NCBI GenBank assembly: GCA_018806985.1
Contig: JADANN010000364.1
Span: 2,170,001-2,234,000, forward strand
Source of the DNA: Angiostrongylus vasorum
Lineage: Eukaryota > Nematoda > Chromadorea > Rhabditida > Metastrongylidae
Length of the DNA stretch: 64,000 bases
Direction of reading: 5' to 3'
Position 1 is the first letter of the stretch, and every line of letters begins with the position of its first letter. This document shows, in pieces, positions 1-11,914 of the stretch. The notes beneath the pieces are model-generated. The model did not search any database. It was not told the DNA's origin and saw only the letters and a program-made list of their open reading frames with translations. A program made the translations under genes and the position numbers.

Positions 1-580
1 TTTGTCCGAGCCTAGAAAGGTCAACTAGACTGCTATCCATCCAGCCCAGCACCTCCATAACATCCATAACACCTCCTTATACGATACTTTGATAAAGCGA
101 ATACATCTTTCCTATTCTCCCATTCTATCAATGACTAACAAAGAACTGAAAGCAGCATTACCAAAGCCATACTTAAGTAAGCATCCGAGTAAGTAAGTCT
201 ATTTCATTGCCTCGATCTCACACGGTATCGAATTCACTCACCGTTCTTTCAGGTGTTCTTCAATCACATCAAACTCTGTGTCTTCGACTCGATTGTGTGA
301 GACTAATGAGTATGTGGACCGGTATAGAGATTTATCTGAAAGTGGTTTAACGTTTCATAAGTAGTCTGGACAGTTTTCGTGAAACACTATAGATAAAAGT
401 ATTCGAATACTGTCAAAGAGTGAAAAAATATTCTCCTATTCCTAATTGCTTCAAATTTAGGGTCAAACACCTTCAAAAGACTAGTCCATTAACAACGATG
501 TGGAAATTTTTCCCAAACTGCTATGGTTTGAAAAAAATCAGATATTAGAAAATATTTAATAAGTATGGAGGGGAAAGTAT
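1..580. other. Intergenic start of window, partial pLTR-like repeat
   Basis: No gene is seen. Bases 1-100 resemble the stretch just inside the foldback element near 27420-27470 (shared words such as cacctccataac and agcctrgaaag), so the window probably opens inside a truncated Penelope-type terminal repeat. The remainder is AT-rich and unremarkable. Confidence 0.4.
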
Positions 581-584
581 TCGC

Positions 585-835
585 TGGTGCGCCATCCCTG
601 GAGGAATGCACCCTGAATTCGACTTCATCAAACATCACAGAGATGACTGGATGCGTACCTTGCCTGTACAATGAGTTGTGATGTCATGGCAATACTACCA
701 TCCTCGCAGGCAATTCAGGTAGCAATTTGTCGACCTTGGACGGATGGTCGCTTCAGTATACTCAGGCACAGGATCGAACCAAAGGCCTCGTGTATTGCAT
801 GACATATCTAACCACTGCGCTGCATACGCTTCGAA
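585..835 (-). repeat. tRNA-derived SINE family A, copy 1 (degraded)
   Basis: Read on the minus strand it starts with a tRNA A-box-like segment (gcagcgcagtggttag) followed by a B-box-like ggttcgatcc. It ends with the family tail that mentions a gaattcgacttcatcaa block. It is one of about 15 copies in the window and contains internal substitutions and small gaps. Confidence 0.7.
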
Positions 836-1261
836 AGAGATAGTGCTATAGTGTAAACTCCGAAAAGAAGACGATGTGCTTGCGAGCTGTGTTCGCCTTT
901 CTTTTCTGATGAGGTATGTTAGCAAGACTTGTTGACATACGTCCTTTGAACACCACATAAAAGTGTTTCACCAAACAGTAAACACTCTTCTCTTATGGTT
1001 TCACTCATTGACCGAATTTTTCAAGCACTGTCATTTTAGCAGTGATTTTTTCGCCGCGTTATGTTCAACTTGCAAAGTAGGCAGAAAAAAAGGTTTGATC
1101 CATTTGCTTTAAATAAGGTAAATCCTAAACACTCTTCGCCTCATACCAGTCGTAATGATTAATCGAAAATCCCAAGAGATTTTATGAATTCAGTCTAGCC
1201 TCGTTATATTTCTTATATCATCTTGTTTTTATTTCATAACTGAAAATAAGAAAGCAAACGC

Positions 1262-1551
1262 AGTGCTTGTAACGCATTGGTTAGAGGTACTTCGCAATAC
1301 ACGTTGGATCGATGGCTGGTTCTATCACGAACCCCTGGCTCTTCAGCCCTTCCTCCAGGGTCGGCAAACTGGTACCAGACTTGTCTGTGAGAATAGCAGC
1401 ACTCATTTGACACATCGGTAGGCCACCGCAAAGTCATTGGATGGGCCAGATATAAGTTCATTAACTTCTACGATGATTAATGAAGTCGAATGCATATAGC
1501 ATTCCTCAGAGATAGATCAGCGCCTTTATAGTTCTATCCTTTTTTATCCAT
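1262..1551 (+). repeat. tRNA-derived SINE family A, copy 2
   Basis: The order of blocks matches the other A copies: degenerate A-box, ggatcgatgg near the B-box, ggtcggcaaactggtaccag, a gccaccgcaaagtcattg block, then a tail ending in ctttatag and ttttat. The 75-residue open frame on its minus strand is a by-product of the repeat. Confidence 0.75.
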
Positions 1552-1677
1552 AAAAGTTGTCCTTAGCTTTCTTAAGGGCGTAAGTCGTTTCCAAACTAGT
1601 TTATTCAAATTCGGAAATTCCTGTTTGCGATAATGAGGACGTATTTTCAATTACTGATAAGAATTGTGGAATCTTCA

Positions 1678-4600
1678 CTGATAATCACCTTTGACGTTGA
1701 GTTTTGCTAATTCGGATTCGAGCGTCTTGTATGATTCGACTGGGCTCTGGATTTCCTTCTCAAGGCGATTGATAAACGAACGCAAAAAGAGCTCCTCCCA
1801 GAGTTTACAGGGCTCCGATTTCTGAAAAAAAAAGAAATGTGTACTGATAACTTCGTCCAGTATAAATTGCATGAAACTTCTTGGAACTTCCAGTGATTTC
1901 AAGGGTTCGTTTATTGCTTTTTCATTACATTCATTTATGACTCATAAATAAGTGACATTCATGGGATTCCTTAGCACAAAATATTAAGAAAAAAAAGTCG
2001 ACCCTCTTATCAGGGTATTTCAGAGTGTCAAAATGCCCTTCTATTGAATGGTTTTTTTATAGTTTAGGATTTCTGGAGGCTTCTGGATAGCATTCTAATC
2101 GCCCCTTCCATACTTCGGCTAGAATACAACTGTTGTCATCAATTAGTTTGTAAAAGCAAATTGACAACCAATCAGAAAGTTGAATTCAAATCCCATCACG
2201 AGTCTTCTTTTTTCGTAAAACTATAATTTTTCTCGCAAAACTTTTCTTTTTTCGATTTATAATTTCGGGAAAATAGTGACACTATAGTAGTTGGACGCGT
2301 GTGGCGCAGTGGTCGGAGACTCCCTGCAGCACACACGTGGAATCGATGGCCGCGCCCATGGCCCATCAAGCCTTCCATCCCTCCGGGGCCGGCAAATTTG
2401 CACCAGACTTGTCTGAGAGGACAGCAGCACTGGATCGATACATTGGTAGGCTACCGCGAGTCATTGTAAAGGCCAGATATGCATTCAATTATCTCCAAAC
2501 GATGCTTAATAATGAAGTCCAATGCATGGCGCATCCCGCAAGGATTGATCAACGCCGAGAGCTTCATCATCATCATCATAGTCGTTAATTGGTTGAAACA
2601 CTGAATGACTAATAGAAATTTTACAGCTGAATGATAAATTTATCGTTTTTAGTATTGATGTAATTTCCACCTATTCTACCAATTAATATTAAATTATCGA
2701 GATTTTGTAATTTAAAGTTCATTTTACTTAAATAATATATTTTTCTTCCCAGTTTCTTTACAATGCCGTCTCAGTGGATAATTCAACGTCTCATGCAAAG
2801 TGGAGTCTGGACCCTTGTTCAGCTCATCTGGTACAGTCGTATTCATCTTAAGCAATATCCAAGCATCACAACGAAGGTGCACAACGACATGCTCATAAAA
2901 AGTCTGCATTGATTTCGTAGCCATTCCAAGAAGGTCGTCACGACCAGACAGGTGATCACAGCATTTCACATTTGGGAAGTGCTCCAGTGCCTCGTGTCTT
3001 TGAAAACAAACGAAGAAGAACTGGGAAGCATTCGAGACTCGTGGTTTAGAAAAACCAGCGATATGAAATGGATGGGTAGTGAGCACTATGGCAATAATTT
3101 ATTCTTCTGTCTATGCTAGACACCACTGCACCAATCGTGTTTCATCTAATGTTCTTTGGTTTACTAGCCATCGTTCCTGATTCTGGACGCAAAATTCAGA
3201 TTCTATACTCATCTACACTACTTTTCTCGACTATTATGAGTATTTGAGAAAGATTACTGGGTATTGTCTCTCGATCATTTGAGGACGAATTGGATAAGAT
3301 TGAAGGATTTACCTCTATGAGTACGCCGTTGCTCATTTTACGTCCATCTACTGCGTATTCGATTTTATCTCTAGTGCTTATGAACAATGGTCGAAACGAT
3401 GGTCTTCGTTCTGTCATTGTTTCCGGTACTGAAATCTGAGCATTTTTGAGAATTTCTCTTCTCTGATGTCAAACTGTTGTAGCCGTGTCGTACATTACTT
3501 TTTGAACGACAAAGCTTTACCATTATCTTCCGGTTCGATCTACTAAGAAGCATTCGCTTTACACTTTAACTGTGACCGAGATATCATGAACTTTATCATG
3601 GTCGAATCAGCGCTACAGTAACCTACGAGCAGGACTATATACGGAAGTTCAGTTAGTAGTAAAGCCACATCGGAATCGCTGCAGCCTTGACAAAAACCCA
3701 GTTTTGATGCTGTTAATTCCCTCCGATTCACATGGAATGGTGTGTTTGTGTGGTGAACACATGTGAACGCCATAGTACGAATGTCCTAGGACAACATCAC
3801 TGAAATGTTGTTTCCAATTTAGTAGAGCACTAGTTTGGCGGAAAATTTTCAGATGAATAGCATTGTTTTCATTGTTGTCTAACCATCGATGGAAATATTC
3901 AAGTGGCCAGAACTTAATTCAACGATAACAATGACTCAACACTTACTTTTTGCACTTCCAAAGCGATAATAAGTTGTTCACAACGAGAAAATAATGAGAA
4001 TACGATGGTAATTTTTTGTTATTCTAGAATTTGAATGCTTCTAGCTATGCAGACGCGGCTTCCTTGACGAGCTCTTGATGTTGTTTAGAAAATTCGAGAT
4101 AAATTCTTACAACGAAGCTTGCTAGGAGGATGATTTTTCGAATATTATTCGAACAAACGACATTATTCGACTGTTTGAGGTCTCAGATACTTATTTGGAT
4201 CGTCCTCACTAATGGTGCGGACCCCAGCACAATTTCCATTCATGAGTTCTTTGGAGTGCCGAGGTGAGTCTAGCCCAACCCTTTCTCAGCTCGTCGCCAC
4301 CAAACAGTCGCCGCTCTTATGGAACAAATGGCGATTTGCCACCAAGTGACTAGTTTGATACCAGTATGCTGGTGATTCCTGGTAACGGTTAACTCTTAAC
4401 TAGGCTTCGGGATGGAAGCGTCGAACTCCTTCTCAGCTTGGGAGAACCTGCTGGAGGGATGAACCCCCGCTATACATCGCTGCCAGACACCTGGGAACAT
4501 CCAGCTAAGATGACGCAGTGAATTTGAATATTTGACCAGATCTTCATATTCCAGTGTATGGAAATGATTCGAAATGGGTAGATAGAGGGTGAAGAGATGA

Positions 4601-4771
4601 TTTAATCCACTAGTTTAGATTTTATTGGACATATAAAAGTAAAGGAGCTAAAATAGTTATTTACCGTTTTCGATGTCTAAGCAGACACTTTGACTTTCTC
4701 TATGATGCGGAGCACCGGCGTAGAAGTCTATAGGAGTATCGCATGGTACATTCACCATCCCAATCATTTTC
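1678..4771 (-). CDS. Candidate multi-exon gene of unknown function
   Basis: I do not recognise this protein. Reading the minus strand, three to four blocks look like exons. A block at about 4771-4664 begins after a gttttag acceptor and encodes a segment with PCDTPIDFYAGAPHHRE, ending before gtaaat. A block at about 3427-3314 starts after gatttcag, continues that frame (G+TA = V) with RPSFRPLFISTRDKIEY, and ends before gtaaat. A block near 3012-2750 opens after cttcccag and keeps phase 0 (HEALEHFPNVKCCDHLSG). A terminal block at about 1828-1678 follows an 8-T tract plus cag and ends in a TGA (SEPCKLWEELFLRSF). The junction between the last two blocks could not be made to work, so it may be two genes, a decayed gene, or missing exons. 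The compatible phases and good splice signals for the first three blocks are the main support. Confidence 0.35.
2296..2585 (+). repeat. tRNA-derived SINE family A, copy 3 (well preserved)
   Basis: It begins cgcgtgtggcgcagtggtcgg, an RNA polymerase III A-box-like sequence. It has an aatcgatggcc B-box-like region, the conserved ggccggcaaatttgcaccag and ccgcgagtcattgtaaagg blocks, and ends near a (cat)n run. The 95-residue frame starting at 2301 is this repeat and not a protein gene. Confidence 0.8.
4185..4505 (-). repeat. Dispersed repeat B, copy 1 (degraded)
   Basis: On the plus strand this reads through a ggtgcggaccccagcacaat tail, a gtggcg/atttgccaccaagtgac core and a tacatcgctgccagacacct block. 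All are recognisable in the better copies at 38868-39256 and 54328-54690, so the element lies on the minus strand. It has lost its terminal cctcccaacggtttaccg end. Confidence 0.65.
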
Positions 4772-4774
4772 TAA

Positions 4775-6260
4775 AACAGTTGCCATGGATATGGATTGTT
4801 TTGAACTAGACTTTGAACAGTCCACAAATCAAACAAACACTTTAAAAATAACTGACAATTGTAGATGAAATGATTATAAATGAAGAACGACTCACAACTA
4901 CGAAAATTGAATAAGTCGTTTGGCCAAATGTGGCTTTAAGCTCTTGGACTTTATAGGAACTCTACTCGACATGGTACAAATTTTGGAAAAAGGAAAAGAG
5001 GAAACAGTTCAACGAAACCCTGTAGATTAGCGGATTTTTGCCTCTTTTAAGAAAATATTACCTGTGTTGTGGAGTTACTCTTCAGAATTATGATACGAAA
5101 CAACATATTAAGGAGAAGGAAACTCAAGTGGACTATAAGGTGAAATCGTTTCAAACGCCCATTTGCCATTAATAGGGCTTAACCATCCAAAAGGCCCATG
5201 GGACATTTTGGTCACGTTGTATTCAAGCAAAAAAACTCGATGGTATTGTCAATACTTTTCATAAAGTCTAGATAGTTCTCAATGCTTTCCAAGCCGACAC
5301 CTTTGCTATAAGAAAATGAGTTATTTCAATAGTCTTAACCATTTTGTTAGAAGCATATCTGAATACGAAGAGTGATCGATTAAGATGAGATGGAATGAGA
5401 TTAAGTTCACAGAATGACAGATGGAGTGATGATTGAACTTCCATGATGTGGGGTGGGGAGGAGACAAAACGGGCGCAAAGACGTCATCGGGTCGGAATTG
5501 CAAACAGTCTGTGCTGGATGAATGCGTGGGTAGACGATGGCATGAATGATAGTGGAAAGCTGACATCGTTCCCCTACGAAACTACGCCAAATCTGCACAC
5601 CCTAGCTGGCTCATGTACTTATTTATTCATGCAGAGACGGTCAGTCAAACAGCGGTGTTGAAATGCAAACACTCCAAAGTGGAAATTAGTGAAATTGACA
5701 CGAGAAGGGCTCCGTGAAGCCGATGCTCTGTCGGAAATTCAGTACGATACGACATTCACGAGAACGATTTCACGTCAGCTCTGTGAGTTTAGCAGCTGAT
5801 ATTAGCGAGAATGACGCCTTATCAATAGAATTTTGGACGACACTCCAACAACAAATGAATTCTCTGCAGACATTTCACCTCCTCTCTGTTTAAATGTGAA
5901 TAGGAGTAATTTTCGTCTAAAGATATAAACAAACTAACAGCCTTCTCGCAACGTCTATTATAATGTTGTTATTGTTAAGAGACATGGTAATAAACCTATG
6001 GAATGTTACCGCTTCTATTATTAACCGGTATGAATCACCATTTTATTGACGACTATTTTCTAGTTCCTAGAAACTTAGGAACAAATTTTATATAAGCAGA
6101 AAAAAAGAAGGAGTATAAGTCAACATCCAGAGGTGTGATGATGATGGAACACAAGCCGTTGTCAGAGAAGTTTGCCATGTGACTCAGGATTTTGCGGAAA
6201 AAAACATGAAATAATCCCTTTTGTGGAAGTGTGTTCTGCGTCATAGATTGACCTGAGTGA
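4775..6260. other. No clear gene
   Basis: Several 60-80 residue open frames occur here, but none has convincing splice signals, length or recognisable composition. A weak minus-strand frame near 6289-6053 (containing MANFSDNGLCSIII) could be an exon of the neighbouring candidate genes, but I could not connect it. Confidence 0.3.
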
Positions 6261-6262
6261 TA

Positions 6263-6380
6263 ATGAGTGAGGAAACACGTTTCTATCAATCACAAGCGAC
6301 GAAAGTTGAGGATTAGTCCCAGTGAGTGAGGAAACACGTTTCTATCAATCACAAGCGACCAAAGTTGAGCATTAGTCCCC
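6263..6380. repeat. 59-bp direct tandem duplication
   Basis: Two adjacent copies of a 59-bp unit starting gagtgaggaaacacgtttc follow one another with about three mismatches. The second begins near 6324. The duplication lies just downstream (minus-strand sense) of the acidic open frame at 6613-6410. Confidence 0.9.
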
Positions 6381-6409
6381 GTTTATTCCAACAATAAGTT
6401 GGATCTTTT

Positions 6410-6613
6410 TCAACCACACAACTCTAATCCACTGAGGGCAAAATGCTGAGCGCTAGAGAACGATTTCGTCAGAGTGCTGTCGTAGAAAGTGAACAACTGA
6501 GGGATTCGTCTTGCTTTATCGTCTTCAAGCCCTCCGTCGTTGGATTCTTCAGAATCGTTACCGTCACAAGAATCATCTTCATCTTCGAAGAATTCGAGTT
6601 CCACCTTCCCCAT
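6410..6613 (-). CDS. Candidate first exon, acidic N-terminus, unknown protein
   Basis: The minus strand opens with ATG and encodes a very acidic 67-residue segment that starts MGKVELEFFEDEDDS and contains runs of Asp/Glu/Ser, followed by ARRIPQLFTFYDSTLTKSF. It ends at a TGA that overlaps a possible gttgaa donor. The composition is unlike random AT-rich sequence. It could be the start of the minus-strand candidate gene at 1678-4771, but no phase-consistent connecting exon was found. No family was recognised. Confidence 0.35.
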   Translation of the reverse strand: MGKVELEFFEDEDDSCDGNDSEESNDGGLEDDKARRIPQLFTFYDSTLTKSFSSAQHFALSGLELCG

Positions 6614-6994
6614 TGTTTGTTTGTGGTGAAGTGGTAGGAATTCTTGAGAAAGGCTATCTCAAGATTGCAAGAAAAGTTATGCTCGATCAATAGTATGTCT
6701 TTCAATCAGGAGAGAAGATGACATATCACAGCAGCTGAACCCACTCATTTATGCTACCATCAGCATTTCTAGAAAATAACTTTCATTTAATGTCTGCATA
6801 AACAATCAATATTTTTCTTGCATTTTTTTATTCCTGAACAGTTTCTTGGATTGTTAAGCTAACACGAGGATGGGAAAAAAGTTCAATTCGTGTGAAGTTT
6901 CGAAGAAGACAAGAAGTTGAAACGCTAGTCTAATAAAACTTCTTGCCAGCCTCGTATTAGCGTAATCATCCAAGGAAATGCTAATAACAGTCAA

Positions 6995-7112
6995 TGATGC
7001 TGAGATATTCGCAGAACTCCGGACTGAAGGTGTCTGCGGTGAGGAACGAACGTGCTGTTACCCTTTCCGGGCGCTAACGCGTTCACCACCACACCGTGCG
7101 GATACTAATAAG
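6995..7112. repeat. Foldback MITE family D, half copy 1
   Basis: It contains gctgagatattcgcagaactccggac, a gtgtctgcggtgaggaacgaacg block and ccctttccgggcgctaacgcgttcacc. This is the left half of the palindromic element seen complete at 33828-34085 and 57562-57828. Confidence 0.75.
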
Positions 7113-7514
7113 AGTTTTATGTCGAGTTTACAAAACAGAATATTTCAGTAGTATATGCAATAGCTGCAAACTGTGAAAAGTTGTAGATGGTAAACATGTA
7201 AATTTTTCGTAAAAGTTGTGAATGTTCCATGTAAAAGATCACACTTGTAAATTCCATGTATAAGTTGTAAAACAGAAGCTCGAGTACAATGCTTACTGGA
7301 CCAGGAATATGGGAGTAAGCGCTGAGATGTGAATTTCACAAATGACGAGGGCACACCCTGTTCACATCTCTCCTTGTACACTCGTCAACGGACGTTCGCC
7401 TCAGTGATTTACCATCTCATCGTGGCGATGTGTCATAGATTTCGAACTTTCGAGCTTTTTGAACGAAATTTTGTTGAAGAGCAGAATTGTTAGCAGCTAC
7501 ATTTAATGCTTAGA

Positions 7515-7780
7515 CGCGTTATCTAATACACTGCTGGTTGTTCAATTCTGCTGAGGTCAACCAAGCCGTCCATTTCTAGTGCATCGACAAAATGGTGGCA
7601 GACTTGCATGCGGAAATCCCTCTGATTCCCAAAGATAGGTGGACACCTGCGTTGTGAAACTACGAACGCCCTAGCAGAGGTGTCTGAGTATTCTAGGGAG
7701 AACCAGTTCGACCAGTATTCAAAGACACTCATGAAGAAGATGAAATATTCAATTTGCAGTTCAATCCATACGCTTCGTGA
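7515..7780 (+). repeat. tRNA-derived SINE family C, copy 1 (degraded)
   Basis: A gctggttgttcaattctg segment sits where intact C copies have the B box ggttcgactc. It is followed by degraded versions of the family body, including accagttcgaccagtattc and cactcatgaagaagatgaaat. The identification is weaker than for the later copies. Confidence 0.5.
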
Positions 7781-8409
7781 ATAACAATTCCAAAATCACG
7801 ATGTAAGTGGAAAAAAGCGTTGGGATACGCTTCGAGATAGAATCCACCCCTCCTTGAAGGGGGAACTAGACAAGACATTTGTGCTAGCGCAGTCGCAGAA
7901 CCACAAGAAATCTATGCTAACACTTCCGACATGCGTTCTGAATTCTCGTAGATGATGCATGGTCTATTATAGCTTGCATTTCCTACGGAATAGTGGTGAG
8001 CGTGTCAGATCTGTACCTTGGCGTGACATCCGCTCCAATTGGTTTTTTTTATAAGCCGCTCTGCTACTCCAGTAATTCTTCGACTTTGAAATTTAACTAC
8101 TACCGACTAGTTTTCTCAGCTCTTCTGCATTTGATGGTTCTCACAACTGACCCTCCGTTGACCGTATCTTTCGATATCCATTACGCCCAGGTTCCAAGTG
8201 TCTGCCACAAATAATTTGTAAAAAATGCACTCGTTCTGTGCAACAAAGCAGAAGTTGTCCATGACAACTAGAGTGTTACTGAAGTCGTAGAGGCTATGAG
8301 ACACCGTAGTATTTAGCCACGGTGGACAAGGGATGCGAGGAAACGAATCGAATTCGGGAATTTATGGGAACCGTCATAGCAGACTGATGATACGTTGGCT
8401 AAAATAAAT

Positions 8410-8740
8410 ATGATCGTTTCACATAACCCAAAACCGCATACTGTGCGGATCCTAGTGCTCCTTTGAAGGTCTTTAAATTTTTTGCGTGGGTTCGGCTGCT
8501 CCTTAAGGATTTTTTCGGTATTCTTTGTGAATACCGCTGATTGCTGGTCGAGCTGATTTTCTCTGGAATCGTGGAATAACCAGACATTACTAGGTGGTTA
8601 AGGCATTCCCTGGTCTTCATCATTGGCAGCATCTGGTCTCTTGTTCCCAAAGAGCTTGCAATTATGAAGGACCATATTGTGTGGCCACTCATCACATGCA
8701 CCGTCAACATACTACCTCATCGCCGTGAACTTCATCGTCA
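8410..8740 (-). repeat. tRNA-derived SINE family C, copy 2 (degraded)
   Basis: The plus strand shows the C family in reverse: a ctgtgcggatcctagtgctc tail, gcgtgggttcggctgctcc, gctggtcgagctgattttctctgg, then a degraded promoter end. The 103-residue minus-strand frame here is a by-product of the repeat. Confidence 0.65.
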
Positions 8741-8834
8741 TCCTCTAAACCCGTTCCTCAGAATCCTCGTTAAAACAGATGCGGCCCATCCTACTAAGTG
8801 CTCCTAGACTCTTCCGTCGTCTTCATCACTTTTG

Positions 8835-9585
8835 GTGGGTAGTCCTGATGAAGTTAAATTCATCGTCGGTGAGCATCAAATCTATGTGATTCAATTCTTA
8901 ACCAGTAAAACTAGTTTTCAAGTGATAAACCAGGAACTTTATTGCAATTCAAAGAGGAGCACATTTTGTGTAGTGGAACAAGACAGTGAAACATCAACCA
9001 CTTCGATACTGAAGTGATTGAAACAGAGGAGAGGCAGATACATTATGATACCCTTCCTTCAAATTCTTTAATGAAGTGGAGAACAAAATACTCCGTCTAT
9101 TCATTTTTGATGACCAAATAATCAGAAACGATGTTCAGTTCGGTCGACGTCAACGTAGTTCAAGTGTATACAATTCGATATCTTCTTAGACGATTCGACT
9201 AGGACAAGTTTATTACAAAACTTTACTCTTCTGCTTGCCCTCCCTCGCCTTCTTCGGAGCAGCGTTGATCAGAGTCGATTGTTCACAGCCGGTCATCCTC
9301 GCGATACTGGTCTTCGTCATTGCATCGAGTCAAATCTCCTGGACCGGGACCACCGCTCTAGTGAAGTAAACTCACCCGGGAATGCTTTTTTATGTAGGAC
9401 TGGAGTTGATTTATTTCCATTAGATATAATATATTTTTCTCAGGGGCAGTGCATCCTGCAACAGTCATTATCACCAGTGAAACATGACAGACTTGACTTG
9501 TGAAAAATCGACTGATATCAGCACGGCTCTGAAAAAGTCGAGGGGGCGAAAAAAGCTAGCCGAGTAAGTTTTTAATGCACTTGTG
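8835..9585. other. No clear gene
   Basis: I see only short frames. A minus-strand frame ending around 9220 encodes a basic, Lys/Ala-rich stretch (NAAPKKAREGKQKSK) before a TAA. It might be a terminal exon, but it stands alone and is not called. Confidence 0.25.
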
Positions 9586-9587
9586 TT

Positions 9588-9855
9588 TGGCGCGTGTAGC
9601 GCAGTAATTAAGAGTGCCCTGTAATACACACACGTTCGATCTCGTGCTCCAGGCACATCAAACCTTCCATCTCTCTGGGGTCTGCAAACTGGCACCAGAT
9701 CTGTGTGTTAGGATAACAGACTGACTCGATAGATCGGTGAGCCACCGTATAGGCCAAATAAACATCCAGTTACCTTTGGCGATGCTTTGATGAGATCGAA
9801 TGGATGGCGCGTTCTTCAGTGGTTGATCAACACCGAAAGTTTCATCCTTTTTTTT
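9588..9855 (+). repeat. tRNA-derived SINE family A, copy 4
   Basis: It starts ggcgcgtgtagcgcagtaatt (A-box-like), has cgttcgatctc near the B box, then ctctggggtctgcaaactgg and the ggttgatcaacaccgaaag tail. Moderately diverged. Confidence 0.75.
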
Positions 9856-9859
9856 CACT

Positions 9860-11475
9860 CATGTTAGCTTAAACATTTAAGGAAACACTGACTCGTCATG
9901 CAAAAGTTAAAAGGAGTCGTTAATTAAAATGTCTCTATAACTCAATTTTTTTTACCAATAGTTTAGCCTCCTTTTCATTTCTAGTCGCTATGACGAACTT
10001 AATTAATCATATAGAATCGGGCATATGCAAAGCATAAGAAAAACGCTGATGTAAGCCTTTCTATACTTTACAAAACCTTGACAAAGCCGGAATCCAATGT
10101 AAGTGAAAAGTGAATAATTTGTTCCTCACATGAGTTTGATTTGTCCCAAAAACATGGAAGAGTACATAGAAAATTAACAGCTACAGAAAGCCGAAAGAAG
10201 AGGAAAATACATGATGGTGCTCAAATGTGGAGTAAAAGGTACAAAAGAAGGCTTTTTTAAGGTGAGAAAGGGCCAGAGTGGACCATCTGCGCTGAATGCA
10301 ATTCACACCGTACGCGGCAAGAAAGAAGGAGTAATTTTATCAGACCACCATCAAATAAAATCACCCGTAGTCTCGTATATGTTAATTAACTGAGGTCTAC
10401 TTGGCCAACATAAACGTTCTGGATAATGCGATGTTTCTCATAACGACAGTAGAAGACGAGAATATAATGTAACTTCACGTGCGCATATCCTCAATACAGG
10501 AAAATGGCTTAACGGTTAAATGATTTATCTTTTCTACGACGCCTATAGCTTACCACCACTTTGCCTATTCCAAAGAAAAAGAGTCGCTTCTTCTCGGGCT
10601 TTTAGCTTTCAATCTCATCGCAGTGTTATTACGTGCTTGCGTCTCCGTAGTACACATAGACAATCTCGAGAAATGACTGGAACCAAGGTAGAGTTTTAGA
10701 CCGACAAACAAAAACTTGATTCCTTTGTGAACACTGCTTTCATGGTAGAAAAGCACTGTCACATGCCACGAGTGAGATGCTTGAATTCCTATGTGGCCTC
10801 CCTCTGTGAACGTGATGCCGCATTCGTATTTCTCATTCGTCTATCAAATTGTCTCCAGGTATCTTCTAGAAATCCTTGTCCATCGTTCTCACGTCACAAC
10901 AACGAAGACGAGGACTGTGGTTAAGGGGTTTGCAACATTTTTACCTGGGACGGCAGCGATAAATTGCATTGCCCAACAACTACTAGCTAAATTTTCTACG
11001 CAGTATGAACTTTTCAGCATTCGTTACTGTGCTGCAGGACGAAATCTGTTCTGTATATGTATACCACGTATATACATGTGTGTACACATATGTTAATATC
11101 GGCGTATATGCACATATTTATATCACGATTTGCCACACTAACATACCTTTTGCCATGCTGAAACGGAATAGCATTGATAGGTGGGAAGCAGCTAGCGTCT
11201 CTCCATTTCCTCAGTTCTACCATGACGCCACAGTATTAAGTTGATGGGAAACTAATGCAGGATTTGTAACCCTGTTTGCTCGTATCCGTTCAAGCAGTAA
11301 TTTATTTTCGAGTGATGTACTACTGTACAACAAATCAAAGCTCATTTTATGCACTGTCACTGTGTGAAATTACAATAAAATATACACCGTGCTTGAAAAC
11401 ATTTCAACGTTAGGAACTGAGATTCAAACTCAGACGCAATGTGGTGAAATTTAGTGGGGAATGGAACTGAAGAAG
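9860..11475. other. No clear gene; short tandem and AT-rich sequence
   Basis: Only short overlapping frames occur. Around 11050-11125 there is an imperfect alternating tract (tatacatgtgtgtacacatatg) with palindromic CATGTG units. No repeat family of the window was recognised. Confidence 0.3.
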
Positions 11476-11479
11476 TGTC

Positions 11480-11910
11480 AAGTAATGAGCAGTGCGACGT
11501 TAGTTTTAGGAATTTCGTCGTGATTTGAATTCGACTTTGAAAATGAAGGACGGATATCCTTCCGCTACTGACGACGAATTGAAGGCGTCTCTGTAGGCAA
11601 ATAGAAGCACAAGTGTTCCAGGACTTGTAGAAAAACTTGGTGCAAGCACCTCAACTCCTTCGTAACATCTGAGAACTTGAAAGCCCAGAAAGTCGACAAA
11701 CAAGCGGGCGACGATGAAACTGTCTCAGCGAGTCAGACCTCTCACCTAGCGAATACCATTTCGTCCAGCATCTCGAAAACGTCCTGTGCGAGAAAGCCTT
11801 CAGAAATATGGTCGAGGCCAAAACAGCCACCGACGACCTCACCTTCACCTGTGGAACTCCGAATTCTCAAACAACCAAAATAAACAATTTTTCTCTTGCA
11901 GACAAAAATC
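11480..11910 (+). pseudogene. Mariner-type transposase pseudogene with internal deletion
   Basis: The plus strand encodes, with stops, an N-terminal mariner-like helix-turn-helix region: YPSATDDELKASL, then a stop and a region resembling the usual GLVEKLGAS segment. About 140 bp later it jumps to SDLSPSEYHFVQHLENVL, matching the third catalytic-acidic motif block (SPDL.P.DYH) of mariner-family transposases. The central catalytic part is missing and several stops are present, so it cannot encode an active enzyme. I did not find clear terminal inverted repeats. Confidence 0.75.
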
Positions 11911-11914
11911 TTTA

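Noticed and set aside
9190..9290. Terminal exon encoding a Lys-rich tail on the minus strand
   Set aside because: Stands alone, and the segment also resembles a degraded pLTR core (gctccgaagaaggcgagg), so coding status is doubtful.
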